Assembly (NCBI GenBank): GCA_039034155.1
Contig: JBCCBI010000416.1
Span: 1-5,028, forward strand
Reading direction: 5' to 3'
Origin: JBCCBI01 sp039034155
Lineage (GTDB): Bacteria; Deinococcota; Deinococci; Deinococcales; Trueperaceae
DNA length: 5,028 nt
Under the pieces are notes generated by a model. The model was not told where the DNA came from and searched no databases. It worked only from the letters and a program-made list of their open reading frames with translations. The translations under genes and the position numbers were made by a program. Of this stretch, positions 1-5,021 are shown piece by piece (position 1 is the first letter of the stretch; every line of letters begins with the position of its first letter).

Positions 1-227
1 CTATTGAGGAGGATGTCTACTCAGATTTCTACATTCCTACCGGAAAGGTGTACATCGAGTATTGGGGCTATGACAATGATACTAAATACCTCGCTCGAAA
101 ACAAAAAAAGATCGAGCTTTACAAAAAGTATGGGTTCAATTTAATAGAACTCCAAGATAAAGAAGTTCAAAACCTTGACGACATCCTCCCAAGGTTGTTG
201 CTCAAATATGGCGTGCAAGCGTATTGA
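1..227 (+). CDS. C-terminal fragment of a PD-(D/E)XK nuclease-like protein (5' end outside window)
   Basis: The reading frame is open from base 3 to a TGA at 225-227 and gives 74 residues; the start lies left of the window. The visible tail has SDFYIP (residues 7-12), VYIEYWG (16-22), a Lys/Arg-rich helix (about 28-43) and FNLIEL (45-50). A D-x-Y-(I/L)-P strand followed by a YIE(Y/F)WG strand is typical of a restriction-endonuclease-like (PD-(D/E)XK) fold found at the C-terminus of many uncharacterised bacterial proteins; D8 and E19 would be the acidic active-site residues. From memory, some homologues carry a misleading 'glycerol kinase' label, and nothing here supports a kinase. The fragment is visibly richer in A+T and Lys than the rest of the window. 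A hairpin terminator follows 17 bp after the stop. I am confident that the frame is coding, less so of nuclease activity, since the N-terminal domain is not visible. Confidence 0.75.
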   Translation, partial: IEEDVYSDFYIPTGKVYIEYWGYDNDTKYLARKQKKIELYKKYGFNLIELQDKEVQNLDDILPRLLLKYGVQAY

Positions 228-244
228 TACCCCAACCAGATACT

Positions 245-289
245 GCAAAGAGAAAACTTAGCCCTATTGATGCTGAGTTTTCTCTTTGC
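245..289 (+). terminator. Long hairpin terminator between convergent genes
   Basis: An 18-bp stem (arms 245-262 and 272-289) closes on a 9-base loop. The single imperfect pair (259/275) is U-G in a + strand transcript but A-C in a - strand transcript, which points to the left-hand + gene as the main user. There is no clean T-run after the stem (TATTCTT follows), but the 3' arm is itself T-rich. The hairpin also lies 37 bp beyond the stop of the convergent DUF3179 gene, so it may stop transcription from both sides. Confidence 0.7.
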
Positions 290-326
290 TATTCTTGGCT
301 AAGGTGAATCAAAGTACGCAACTAAC

Positions 327-1601
327 TTACTCTGACAAACTGTAAATTCGCGTGTCTGGCATAAACGCTGCCCACGAAAACCACAGCGTATTGTCGTGAA
401 CAATTGGGGTGAGGCTGCTACCAGCAAGTTCACCTGCAGTGGCTTGGCCTAACAGATTCCACGTACTACCTGTTTGCGTATCGGTGAAGGTTTCGCCGTC
501 CCAAGAGAACTCGAGCACCTGCCCATCGACCTCACTACTAAAAATCCCGGCCCCACCAACATCTTCACTTTCAGCAATCACAGCACCATCTAGCGCGCTT
601 TGAGTACCTTCTTGCCAGAATACAACCACAGGACTATCACCAATGCTGTCGTTCACAACACGGGCTTCCGCTAACACCTCAAACGGATAAGCAACAGCGC
701 CGCTAGCATCAAATACGCTAATCACACGGGCTTTAGGTGTCAAACGGCCATCTATTTCTCCACGGAATAAAAAGGCTGGACTGTCTACATCGTCATAGCC
801 AACGTAAGGGTTGCGCCCGTAGCCACGGCTGTAGCCCGTTTCACGAGACAGCACAAATGCATCAGGAAAGGCGTCCCGAAACTCGCCAAAGCCGACAATC
901 TGGGCAGGATAGCGCAGCAGAATTGTCTCTGTGAGTGCGCCTACGTTGCCATCACCGGAAAGCTGCGACCACAACGTGCTGGTATCGCTATCAAACATAA
1001 GCATGTTGGACTTGTAAAGCATGCCAGAGACACCGAAGGTAACTTCAATACCATCCTCTGCAGGCATCTCCCCGGTTTGACGCTCATACGCTGCTATAAA
1101 CGCTTCATCTAAGGGCATAACCGCGGCATCTTCATTGAATGCTTGTAGCTCAGCGAGGTCATCCTCACTTACCGGAATACGTCGGTCAAAGGCAAGGGCG
1201 CTGTTGCAGAGCGGACAAAACGTCACTGACACGGGCACACCACCAACCACATCGTTAGCAATTTCGTGCCACGTAAGGACTTGGAGTGGGTAAGCTCTGG
1301 CTTCGCCGTTCATCACAAAGGCAATGACGGGTTCACGCTCACCGAGCCACTCACTAGCATCTTCTTGAGAAACAAACACAGGATCATTGGAAGCTGGCAC
1401 TGCACCTTGCCACTCACCACTAAACCCCAGTGCTGGAATACCCTGAGGTGGCGGTCCGCCGCTAAACACTTGATTTAGCGGAATGCTGGCTTGGGTAGCG
1501 TCGACACCTAGTGTGCTTAGCGCCATCGGCTGAGCCGTAGCAACACTTCCCAGAAGAATAAGTATGGCGAGAGTGTAGTGTCTCGAGCGTATCACGTTCA
1601 T
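327..1601 (-). CDS. Exported DUF3179 domain-containing protein
   Basis: This encodes 424 residues starting at ATG 1601-1599. The frame stays open 50 codons further upstream, but only this ATG has a strong ribosome site (AAGGAGG, 5-base spacing) and begins a signal peptide: MNVIRSR, a hydrophobic core at about residues 10-20, and an ATA|Q cleavage site near 23/24. The mature protein should be periplasmic or secreted. DUF3179 hallmarks are WHEIANDVVGG (111-121), TFCPLCNSALAFDR (127-140, with C129 and C132) and FGVSGMLYKSNMLMFD (189-204). The second half repeats the first: residues 302-338 align without gaps to 101-137 at an offset of 201, but the cysteine positions are Q330 and T333. The biochemical function of the family is unknown to me; the CPLC pair suggests metal binding or redox chemistry, which is inference. 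The gene diverges from the fasciclin gene across a repeat-rich region. Family assignment is confident. Confidence 0.92.
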   Translation of the reverse strand: MNVIRSRHYTLAILILLGSVATAQPMALSTLGVDATQASIPLNQVFSGGPPPQGIPALGFSGEWQGAVPASNDPVFVSQEDASEWLGEREPVIAFVMNGEARAYPLQVLTWHEIANDVVGGVPVSVTFCPLCNSALAFDRRIPVSEDDLAELQAFNEDAAVMPLDEAFIAAYERQTGEMPAEDGIEVTFGVSGMLYKSNMLMFDSDTSTLWSQLSGDGNVGALTETILLRYPAQIVGFGEFRDAFPDAFVLSRETGYSRGYGRNPYVGYDDVDSPAFLFRGEIDGRLTPKARVISVFDASGAVAYPFEVLAEARVVNDSIGDSPVVVFWQEGTQSALDGAVIAESEDVGGAGIFSSEVDGQVLEFSWDGETFTDTQTGSTWNLLGQATAGELAGSSLTPIVHDNTLWFSWAAFMPDTRIYSLSE

Positions 1602-1606
1602 GATGT

Positions 1607-1613
1607 CCTCCTT
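1607..1613 (-). promoter_or_regulatory. Ribosome binding site of the DUF3179 gene
   Basis: The - strand reads AAGGAGG, then ACATC, then ATG. This near-perfect Shine-Dalgarno sequence decides the start at 1601 over the 50-codon-longer open frame, which has no such site and would bury the signal peptide. Confidence 0.9.
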
Positions 1614-1636
1614 GAAAATAGTCTTACAGATTTGGG

Positions 1637-1662
1637 ATTGTATGTCACAGATGTTGTACGTC
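1637..1662 (-). repeat. 16-bp-period direct repeat (A/G)TTGTA(T/C)GTC upstream of the DUF3179 gene
   Basis: ATTGTATGTC (1637-1646) and GTTGTACGTC (1653-1662) match at 8 of 10 positions and are separated by ACAGAT. Read on the - strand, the left copy contains TACAAT, a possible -10 box. ATGACG lies 16 bases upstream of it as a weak -35 candidate, and GTACAA falls inside that spacer. A regulator that binds and distorts the spacer, as MerR-family activators do, would fit, but the promoter call itself is weak. Confidence 0.4.
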
Positions 1663-1828
1663 ATAGACAGTGTTGAAGTTGATGACGCCCATAGCCTATG
1701 TAACGTTTGACAAATATCGCACAGCGTGCCTCTTAGGACGTCACAACTCACGTTATACCCTGTGAATAATTACATCTCACTCTAGGCAAGGTAGCGTAGA
1801 TCATCCGTTAAACGCTGTACGCATAGCA

Positions 1829-1834
1829 TTGACA
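1829..1834 (+). promoter_or_regulatory. Possible -35 element with TTGTACAA in its spacer
   Basis: TTGACA (1829-1834) is an exact sigma-70 -35 consensus. The palindrome TTGTACAA at 1840-1847 begins 5 bases downstream and would sit at the centre of a 19-base spacer, the arrangement used by MerR-family regulators. No good -10 box follows at 16-20 bases (the sequence is TCATGGAGATT), so the call is tentative. A transcript from here would have a leader of more than 200 bases before the fasciclin gene. Confidence 0.25.
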
Positions 1835-1916
1835 AAGCCTTGTACAACCTTCATGGAGATTTCTTCAGAAACCCCAAGTTATCTCGTTAGAGTTGAAAAA
1901 GTGGCTCGAGGACGCC

Positions 1917-1940
1917 GTTCATGAACATATATTCATGAAC
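1917..1940. repeat. Tandem palindromes GTTCATGAAC-ATAT-ATTCATGAAC
   Basis: GTTCATGAAC (1917-1926) is a perfect 10-bp palindrome. Fourteen bases on is ATTCATGAAC (1931-1940), which contains the 8-bp palindrome TTCATGAA. A further ATGAAC half-site is at 1965-1970. The arrangement looks like a two-dimer operator for a helix-turn-helix regulator. I do not recognise a specific regulator for this site. Confidence 0.5.
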
Positions 1941-2040
1941 AAAAATCTGGAGTCTTTGTGGCCTATGAACCTGTACCCCCCCAAAAGGATGCTTTATGCT
2001 CCATAGTGTCGAATCAAGGTACAAGGTATGTAGAAGGTTT

Positions 2041-2056
2041 TTGTACAACGTTGTAC
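2041..2056. promoter_or_regulatory. Nested palindrome TTGTACAACGTTGTAC, probable operator
   Basis: Positions 2043-2056 (GTACAACGTTGTAC) are a perfect 14-bp inverted repeat. The same stretch also contains the palindrome TTGTACAA (2041-2048) and TTGTAC repeated at exactly 10 bases (2041 and 2051), one helical turn. It ends 35 bp before the fasciclin ATG, where it would overlap or lie just downstream of the promoter. TGTAC-based sites are known for LitR/CarH-type MerR-family regulators; assignment to that family is inference. Confidence 0.5.
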
Positions 2057-2075
2057 TGACGATTCCAAATCCATG

Positions 2076-2091
2076 TTGTAAGGGGATACAA
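2076..2091 (+). promoter_or_regulatory. Fasciclin ribosome binding site flanked by a TTGTA/TACAA inverted repeat
   Basis: AAGGGG (2080-2085) precedes the ATG at 2092 by 6 bases and fixes that start. It is framed by TTGTA (2076-2080) and TACAA (2087-2091), a 5-bp inverted repeat with six bases between. In RNA this would be a weak hairpin with most of the Shine-Dalgarno in the loop; in DNA it resembles the other TTGTA sites upstream. Confidence 0.6.
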
Positions 2092-2607
2092 ATGAAAAAG
2101 ATTGCTCTTTTACTTGCGTCAATGGTTGCACTCAGCGGTGCGTTTGCACAAGATATGATGGCTGATACCGTTGTCGACATCGCTGTAGACAACGAAGGCT
2201 TCAGCACACTCGTTGCTGCTGTTACCGAAGCTGGCTTGGTTGAAACGCTTATGGGTGAAGGTCCATTTACTGTTTTTGCACCAACTGACGACGCGTTTGC
2301 TGCTGCCCTTGAAGCACTCGGCTTGACCGCCGAAGAGCTTCTTGCTAGCGAAGACCTCGCAAGCATTCTTACCTACCACGTGGTTCCTGGTAAAATCATG
2401 GCTGCTGATGTAATCGCTGCTGTAGAAGGTGCTGAAGGCGGCATTGCTGAGGTTGAAACCGTTAACGGTGCTATGGTGAGCGTAAGCCTTTCTGACGGCA
2501 TGGTCATGTTAGACGCAACCTCTACCGTTGTGATGACTGACTTAGAAGCTGGCAACGGCGTCGTACACGTAATTGATGCTGTAATCTTACCACCAGCAGA
2601 TATGTAA
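2092..2607 (+). CDS. Exported single-domain fasciclin (FAS1) protein
   Basis: This encodes 171 residues. ATG 2092 is chosen over an in-frame ATG at 1996 because it has an AAGGGG site and starts a classical signal peptide (MKKIALLLASMVALSGAFA|Q, cleavage near 19/20). The rest is one FAS1 domain of normal length (about residues 25-168). Its H1 motif is FTVFAPTDDAF (59-69), followed by YHVVPGK (95-101) and the H2 motif NGVVHVIDAVILPP (155-168). Bacterial secreted FAS1 proteins are generally linked to adhesion or surface interactions; the ligand here is unknown. The mature protein is rich in Ala, Val and acidic residues and has no second domain, lipobox or transmembrane anchor. It diverges from the DUF3179 gene over a region dense in palindromes and ends in its own strong terminator, so it is probably a single-gene, regulated unit. 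Confidence 0.95.
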   Translation: MKKIALLLASMVALSGAFAQDMMADTVVDIAVDNEGFSTLVAAVTEAGLVETLMGEGPFTVFAPTDDAFAAALEALGLTAEELLASEDLASILTYHVVPGKIMAADVIAAVEGAEGGIAEVETVNGAMVSVSLSDGMVMLDATSTVVMTDLEAGNGVVHVIDAVILPPADM

Positions 2608-2610
2608 TCT

Positions 2611-2629
2611 GAAAACTCAGTGAGTTTTC
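2611..2629 (+). repeat. Short inverted repeat just after the fasciclin stop
   Basis: Arms 2611-2619 and 2621-2629 are a perfect 9-bp inverted repeat around one central base; a real RNA hairpin would open a few inner pairs. It lies directly before the main terminator and may help protect the mRNA 3' end or assist termination. Its GAAAACT/AGTTTTC arms match the core of the hairpin at 245-289. Confidence 0.5.
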
Positions 2630-2630
2630 G

Positions 2631-2658
2631 AGCCGGGGCATTTGCTCCGGCTTTTTTT
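2631..2658 (+). terminator. Rho-independent terminator of the fasciclin gene
   Basis: A GC-rich 9-bp stem (2631-2639 with 2644-2652, one G-U pair) and a 4-base ATTT loop are followed by seven T residues (2652-2658). It starts 23 bases after the fasciclin stop. There is no T-run on the other strand, so it works in the + direction only and should isolate the following permease gene. Confidence 0.93.
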
Positions 2659-2693
2659 ATGGTTTCTGTTCTTAATACTGATAAGCTAATTTT

Positions 2694-3617
2694 GTGGATG
2701 CCTTCTGGACTGCTGTCAACGCCGTCGTACCTACGTTTGTGCTCATTGTTATAGGAGCCGTAGCTGACCGCGCCTTTCCCAACCTCAATATTGAAACCCT
2801 CACCCGTTTAAGCGTGCAGGTACTCATTCCAGCGCTTATTTTTAATGCCCTTATGAACACCTCGGTAAGTTTGGCAGAAGCGTCTTTACTTACACTGGGC
2901 TACGTCATTTATTTAGTTGTGCTGGGCGTGCTTAGTTTGATGCTGGGACGTGGTCTTAACGGCACTCAGCGGCGCGGTATGGTGGTCTCGAGCCTCTTTG
3001 GCAATACCGGTAACATGGGTCTGCCAGTCACCCTTTTCGCCTACGGGCAAGCTGGCTTTGAACGTGCTGTTATCTTACTTGTCATTTCACTTATGTTGAT
3101 GTTTGTACTAGGTCCAGCCCTGCTCGCAGGTGACGCTCGTGACGGCAGAGTGCTCAGCAACATCCTCAAGCGGCTTAAAGCAGCCCTTCTACTACCGCCC
3201 ATTTGGGCAACAGCGGCTGGTTTAGCCTTTAACGGACTCGATTGGACCTTGCCGGTTGGCTTAGCCAGAGGTGTTGAACTTTTAGCAGATGGCACCATCG
3301 CCGTGATGCTTTTGTCGCTAGGGATGCAAACGCGCCGCTCGTGGCGCTGGGGCGCAGATGCTGTATCGCAGCGGGCAGGTGCGTTGCGGCTGGCCATTGG
3401 ACCCGTGATTGCCTACGGTGCCAGTTTGCTGCTCGGCTTAAGCGTGCTTGACCGCAATGTATTGGTGTTAAGTGCAGCCATGCCCACAGCTGTGACCATG
3501 TTTGTCGTTGCTGTGGAAGTAGGCGGCGACCGTGAAGGTGTTGCTAGGGCCGTCGTTGTGACTACGGTTGGTTCTATTTTAGCTATTTCTGCTGTGATTA
3601 TGTTGTTACCCAGCTAA
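2694..3617 (+). CDS. AEC (auxin efflux carrier) family permease
   Basis: This encodes 307 residues, the usual size for bacterial AEC transporters. These are inner-membrane carriers, of the bile/arsenite/riboflavin transporter type, that move small organic acids or similar solutes; the substrate cannot be read from sequence. About ten hydrophobic segments are visible (roughly 7-25, 37-55, 64-85, 95-115, 123-143, 160-180, 188-210, 228-250, 257-275, 283-304). Conserved-looking elements are IPALIFNAL (45-53), the SSLFGNTGNMGLPVTLFAYG crossover region (99-118), MLLSLGMQ (205-212) and MPTAVTMFVVAVEVGGD (263-279). The start is GTG 2694: an in-frame TAA at 2682 rules out anything much earlier, and MDAFWTAVNAVVPTF fits the family N-terminus. 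No good Shine-Dalgarno precedes it. The stop is 4 bp from that of the convergent YdeI-like gene. Family assignment is strong. Confidence 0.92.
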   Translation: MDAFWTAVNAVVPTFVLIVIGAVADRAFPNLNIETLTRLSVQVLIPALIFNALMNTSVSLAEASLLTLGYVIYLVVLGVLSLMLGRGLNGTQRRGMVVSSLFGNTGNMGLPVTLFAYGQAGFERAVILLVISLMLMFVLGPALLAGDARDGRVLSNILKRLKAALLLPPIWATAAGLAFNGLDWTLPVGLARGVELLADGTIAVMLLSLGMQTRRSWRWGADAVSQRAGALRLAIGPVIAYGASLLLGLSVLDRNVLVLSAAMPTAVTMFVVAVEVGGDREGVARAVVVTTVGSILAISAVIMLLPS

Positions 3618-3621
3618 AAAC

Positions 3622-4221
3622 TTAGGGGTTACGTTTAGGCCACTGGTTGGCGCGGATGTTTTGCTGCGCAAGTTCAGCGGTTTCAGCAATGCGTTTAGCA
3701 CGGGTTGTCGGGCGTTTTGCGTTACTAATCCACTCGAGAATTCCCCGTTTTGCTGAGCGCGGAAACGCTTCAAAGTTGCTAGCAGCTTGGTCATATTCGG
3801 CAAACGCAGCAGCCAAATCATCAGGTATTTCTAAGTTTTCCACGGCATCTAGCGCTGTCCAAGAGCCATCTTGTTTGGCAACTTCTAATTTCGCTAAACC
3901 CGCCGGCATCATAAGATCAGCGTCTAACATTTTGTCGATGCGTTGCTTGTTGAGCCGCGACCAACCGGAGCCAGTCTTGCGCGGGGCAAAGTAGAGCATA
4001 CTGCGCATATCATCTAGCTTGCGAGGGACGCTATCAATCCAGCCAAAACAAAGAGCTTCTTCCACCGCGCTATCGTAGTCAACATAGGCTAAGCCCGTGG
4101 CTTTTTTATAGCTGATGAGCCAAACGCCCGTGGGTTGAGTATGGTGGGACTCGAGCCAATCCCGCCACTCACTGCGCGTCTTAGAATGAACTGAGTTGTC
4201 AGGAATTTCTATCTCTGCCAT
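3622..4221 (-). CDS. YdeI/OmpD-associated (OmdA) family protein
   Basis: This encodes 199 residues, normal for the family. Recognisable parts are WLESHHTQPTGVWLISYKK (22-40), the signature EALCFGWIDSVPRKLDD (55-71), PRKTGSGWSRLNKQRI (80-95), MPAGLAKLEVAKQDGSW (105-121) and a C-terminal basic OmdA-type helix region, AKRPTTRAKRIAETAELAQQ (168-187). Relatives are annotated as bacteriocin-protection proteins, after work linking YdeI/OmdA to outer-membrane porins and antimicrobial-peptide resistance; the mechanism is not established. No signal peptide or membrane segment is visible, so it is probably cytoplasmic. The ATG at 4221 is preceded by ACACAGAACA, a poor ribosome site; the start is chosen because MAEIEIPDNS matches the family N-terminus. 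It has its own upstream gap and is separated from the next - strand gene by a terminator. Confidence 0.9.
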   Translation of the reverse strand: MAEIEIPDNSVHSKTRSEWRDWLESHHTQPTGVWLISYKKATGLAYVDYDSAVEEALCFGWIDSVPRKLDDMRSMLYFAPRKTGSGWSRLNKQRIDKMLDADLMMPAGLAKLEVAKQDGSWTALDAVENLEIPDDLAAAFAEYDQAASNFEAFPRSAKRGILEWISNAKRPTTRAKRIAETAELAQQNIRANQWPKRNP

Positions 4222-4303
4222 TGTTCTGTGTCAGTCTAACCCATCCTAATACAAGGTTGTCCTCTACCTAGCGCCGCTCTGTTTAGCATTCTGGTATGAG
4301 ACA

Positions 4304-4338
4304 TTAAAAAATGCCACCCGAGTTACTCAGGTAGCATT
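4304..4338 (-). terminator. Terminator of the YtxJ-fusion gene
   Basis: The inverted repeat spans 4310-4338 with a 3-base loop. In a - strand transcript all 13 pairs form, two of them U-G, and a run of U follows (complement of A at 4306-4311). Read on the + strand the same two positions would be C-A mismatches, so selection appears to act on the - strand. It starts about 33 bases after the stop at 4371 and separates that gene from the YdeI-like gene downstream. Confidence 0.85.
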
Positions 4339-4370
4339 ATTTTTCTCTTTAGTTTAGATGTTACGAGTGC

Positions 4371-5009
4371 CTACAAAACTTTTAGCGCCTCGTATGCGGC
4401 TTCTGCACGTTCGCGGATGACGTCGGCATTGCTGCGTCCGCCCATCATCATGTGCATTTCCATGTGGCGGTCAACATCGCCAAAAATGCTGCCGAGGACT
4501 TCAACTTCACCACGTGAACGTAGGGAAGCATCATCACGGAATAAAGTCGTGTACGAAAATTCAAACTGACGGTCATCGATCATACCCGTTAGGTACTGCT
4601 CTAGAAGATGCTTGTAAGGCGTGAGGTCGCTGGTCATTTGAGCGTCACTTTGGACAACCTCACCGCTGGCAGGTACAAGCGCCAAGGCCTGATCGAGAAC
4701 TTCTGGCGTGATGTTCCAGTTGTCGACATCAAACACAGCCTCACCATCTTTAAACAAAATAACCTGCGGTGATTCGTGGCGAATGCCTGTTTTGTCAGTA
4801 ACGAGGTTGCTAGCTGGGCGCGCTTCCACCACGCGGATGATACCAACCATCATGTCTTCGCGGGTTTCTAGTTTTTCTTGCACAAAGCCAAAACCTTGCA
4901 TGGTTTTGTGACAAGTGCCAGCTTTGAAAAGAACACTTGTCGGGAATTTTTCTAAAAAGCCTTCTACAGCGTTGGTATCTGGCAGATTAACAACACGGTC
5001 TTTAAACAT
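4371..5009 (-). CDS. YtxJ-like (monothiol bacilliredoxin/DUF2847) domain fused to a colicin-immunity-like domain
   Basis: This encodes 212 residues from ATG 5009, backed by AAGGAG with 6-base spacing. Residues about 10-115 look like the thioredoxin-fold YtxJ family: SVLFKAGTCHKTMQGFGF (25-42) holds the only cysteine (C33), VVEARPASN (60-68) follows, and HESPQVILFKDGEAVFD (78-94) includes the likely cis-proline P81. YtxJ proteins in Firmicutes are bacilliredoxin-like, exchanging bacillithiol with proteins; a proteobacterium would be expected to use glutathione. A linker (about 114-127) leads to a helical domain: YKHLLEQYLTGMIDDRQFEF (132-151), LFRDD (156-160), LGSIFGDVDRH (172-182) and VIRERAEAAYEALKVL (197-212). 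That pattern (G-x-I-x(3)-x-F-E, then F-x-D-V-D, then a C-terminal helix) resembles colicin D-type immunity proteins; this is a weaker call than the first domain. There is no signal peptide, so it is cytoplasmic. It is probably a single-gene unit with its own terminator. Confidence 0.8.
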   Translation of the reverse strand: MFKDRVVNLPDTNAVEGFLEKFPTSVLFKAGTCHKTMQGFGFVQEKLETREDMMVGIIRVVEARPASNLVTDKTGIRHESPQVILFKDGEAVFDVDNWNITPEVLDQALALVPASGEVVQSDAQMTSDLTPYKHLLEQYLTGMIDDRQFEFSYTTLFRDDASLRSRGEVEVLGSIFGDVDRHMEMHMMMGGRSNADVIRERAEAAYEALKVL

Positions 5010-5015
5010 AATAGA

Positions 5016-5021
5016 CTCCTT
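5016..5021 (-). promoter_or_regulatory. Ribosome binding site of the YtxJ-fusion gene
   Basis: The - strand reads AAGGAG, then TCTATT, then ATG. This good Shine-Dalgarno confirms that the gene is complete, with its start inside the window; the promoter lies beyond the right edge. Confidence 0.88.

Larger units (their letters stand above)
1602..2091. promoter_or_regulatory. 490-bp divergent intergenic control region with TTGTA/TACAA repeats
   Basis: This lies between the starts of the divergent DUF3179 (-) and fasciclin (+) genes. I find no convincing gene in it. On the + strand it holds ten TTGTA or TACAA words, at 1638, 1654, 1840, 1843, 2020, 2041, 2044, 2051, 2076 and 2087. The same words appear only about seven times in my reading of the other 4.5 kb. 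Two sites form the exact palindrome TTGTACAA (1840-1847 and 2041-2048). A separate pair of TTCATGAA palindromes is at 1917-1940. The region is much longer than two simple promoters need, which fits control by one or more DNA-binding regulators or an unrecognised leader. I could not place either promoter with confidence. Confidence 0.55.

Noticed and set aside
1602..1751. 50-codon upstream extension of the DUF3179 reading frame
   Set aside because: It has no ribosome site, would bury the signal peptide and overlaps the operator-like repeats; the ATG at 1601 has AAGGAGG.
1853..1924. 23-codon ORF in the intergenic region
   Set aside because: It has no Shine-Dalgarno, no recognisable product, and its stop falls in the TTCATGAA palindrome.
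1976..1982. Run of seven C as a phase-variation tract
   Set aside because: It is short, lies outside any coding frame and is not clearly placed in a promoter spacer.
1996..2091. In-frame upstream ATG extending the fasciclin gene by 32 codons
   Set aside because: It has no ribosome site, would place the signal peptide internally and runs through the 14-bp palindrome.
1887..2379. Long - strand frames opposite the fasciclin gene
   Set aside because: They are shadows of a clear fasciclin coding region, with low-complexity Ser/Ala-rich translations and no starts with ribosome sites.
510..4155. Six CTCGAG hexamers (510, 1582, 1905, 2987, 3733, 4150) where about one is expected
   Set aside because: The word was picked after the fact, five of the six lie in coding sequence in varied codon contexts, and no pattern in spacing is seen.
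4310..4338. Bidirectional terminator also serving the + strand
   Set aside because: On the + strand two positions become C-A mismatches and no + strand gene ends nearby, so it is assigned to the - strand.
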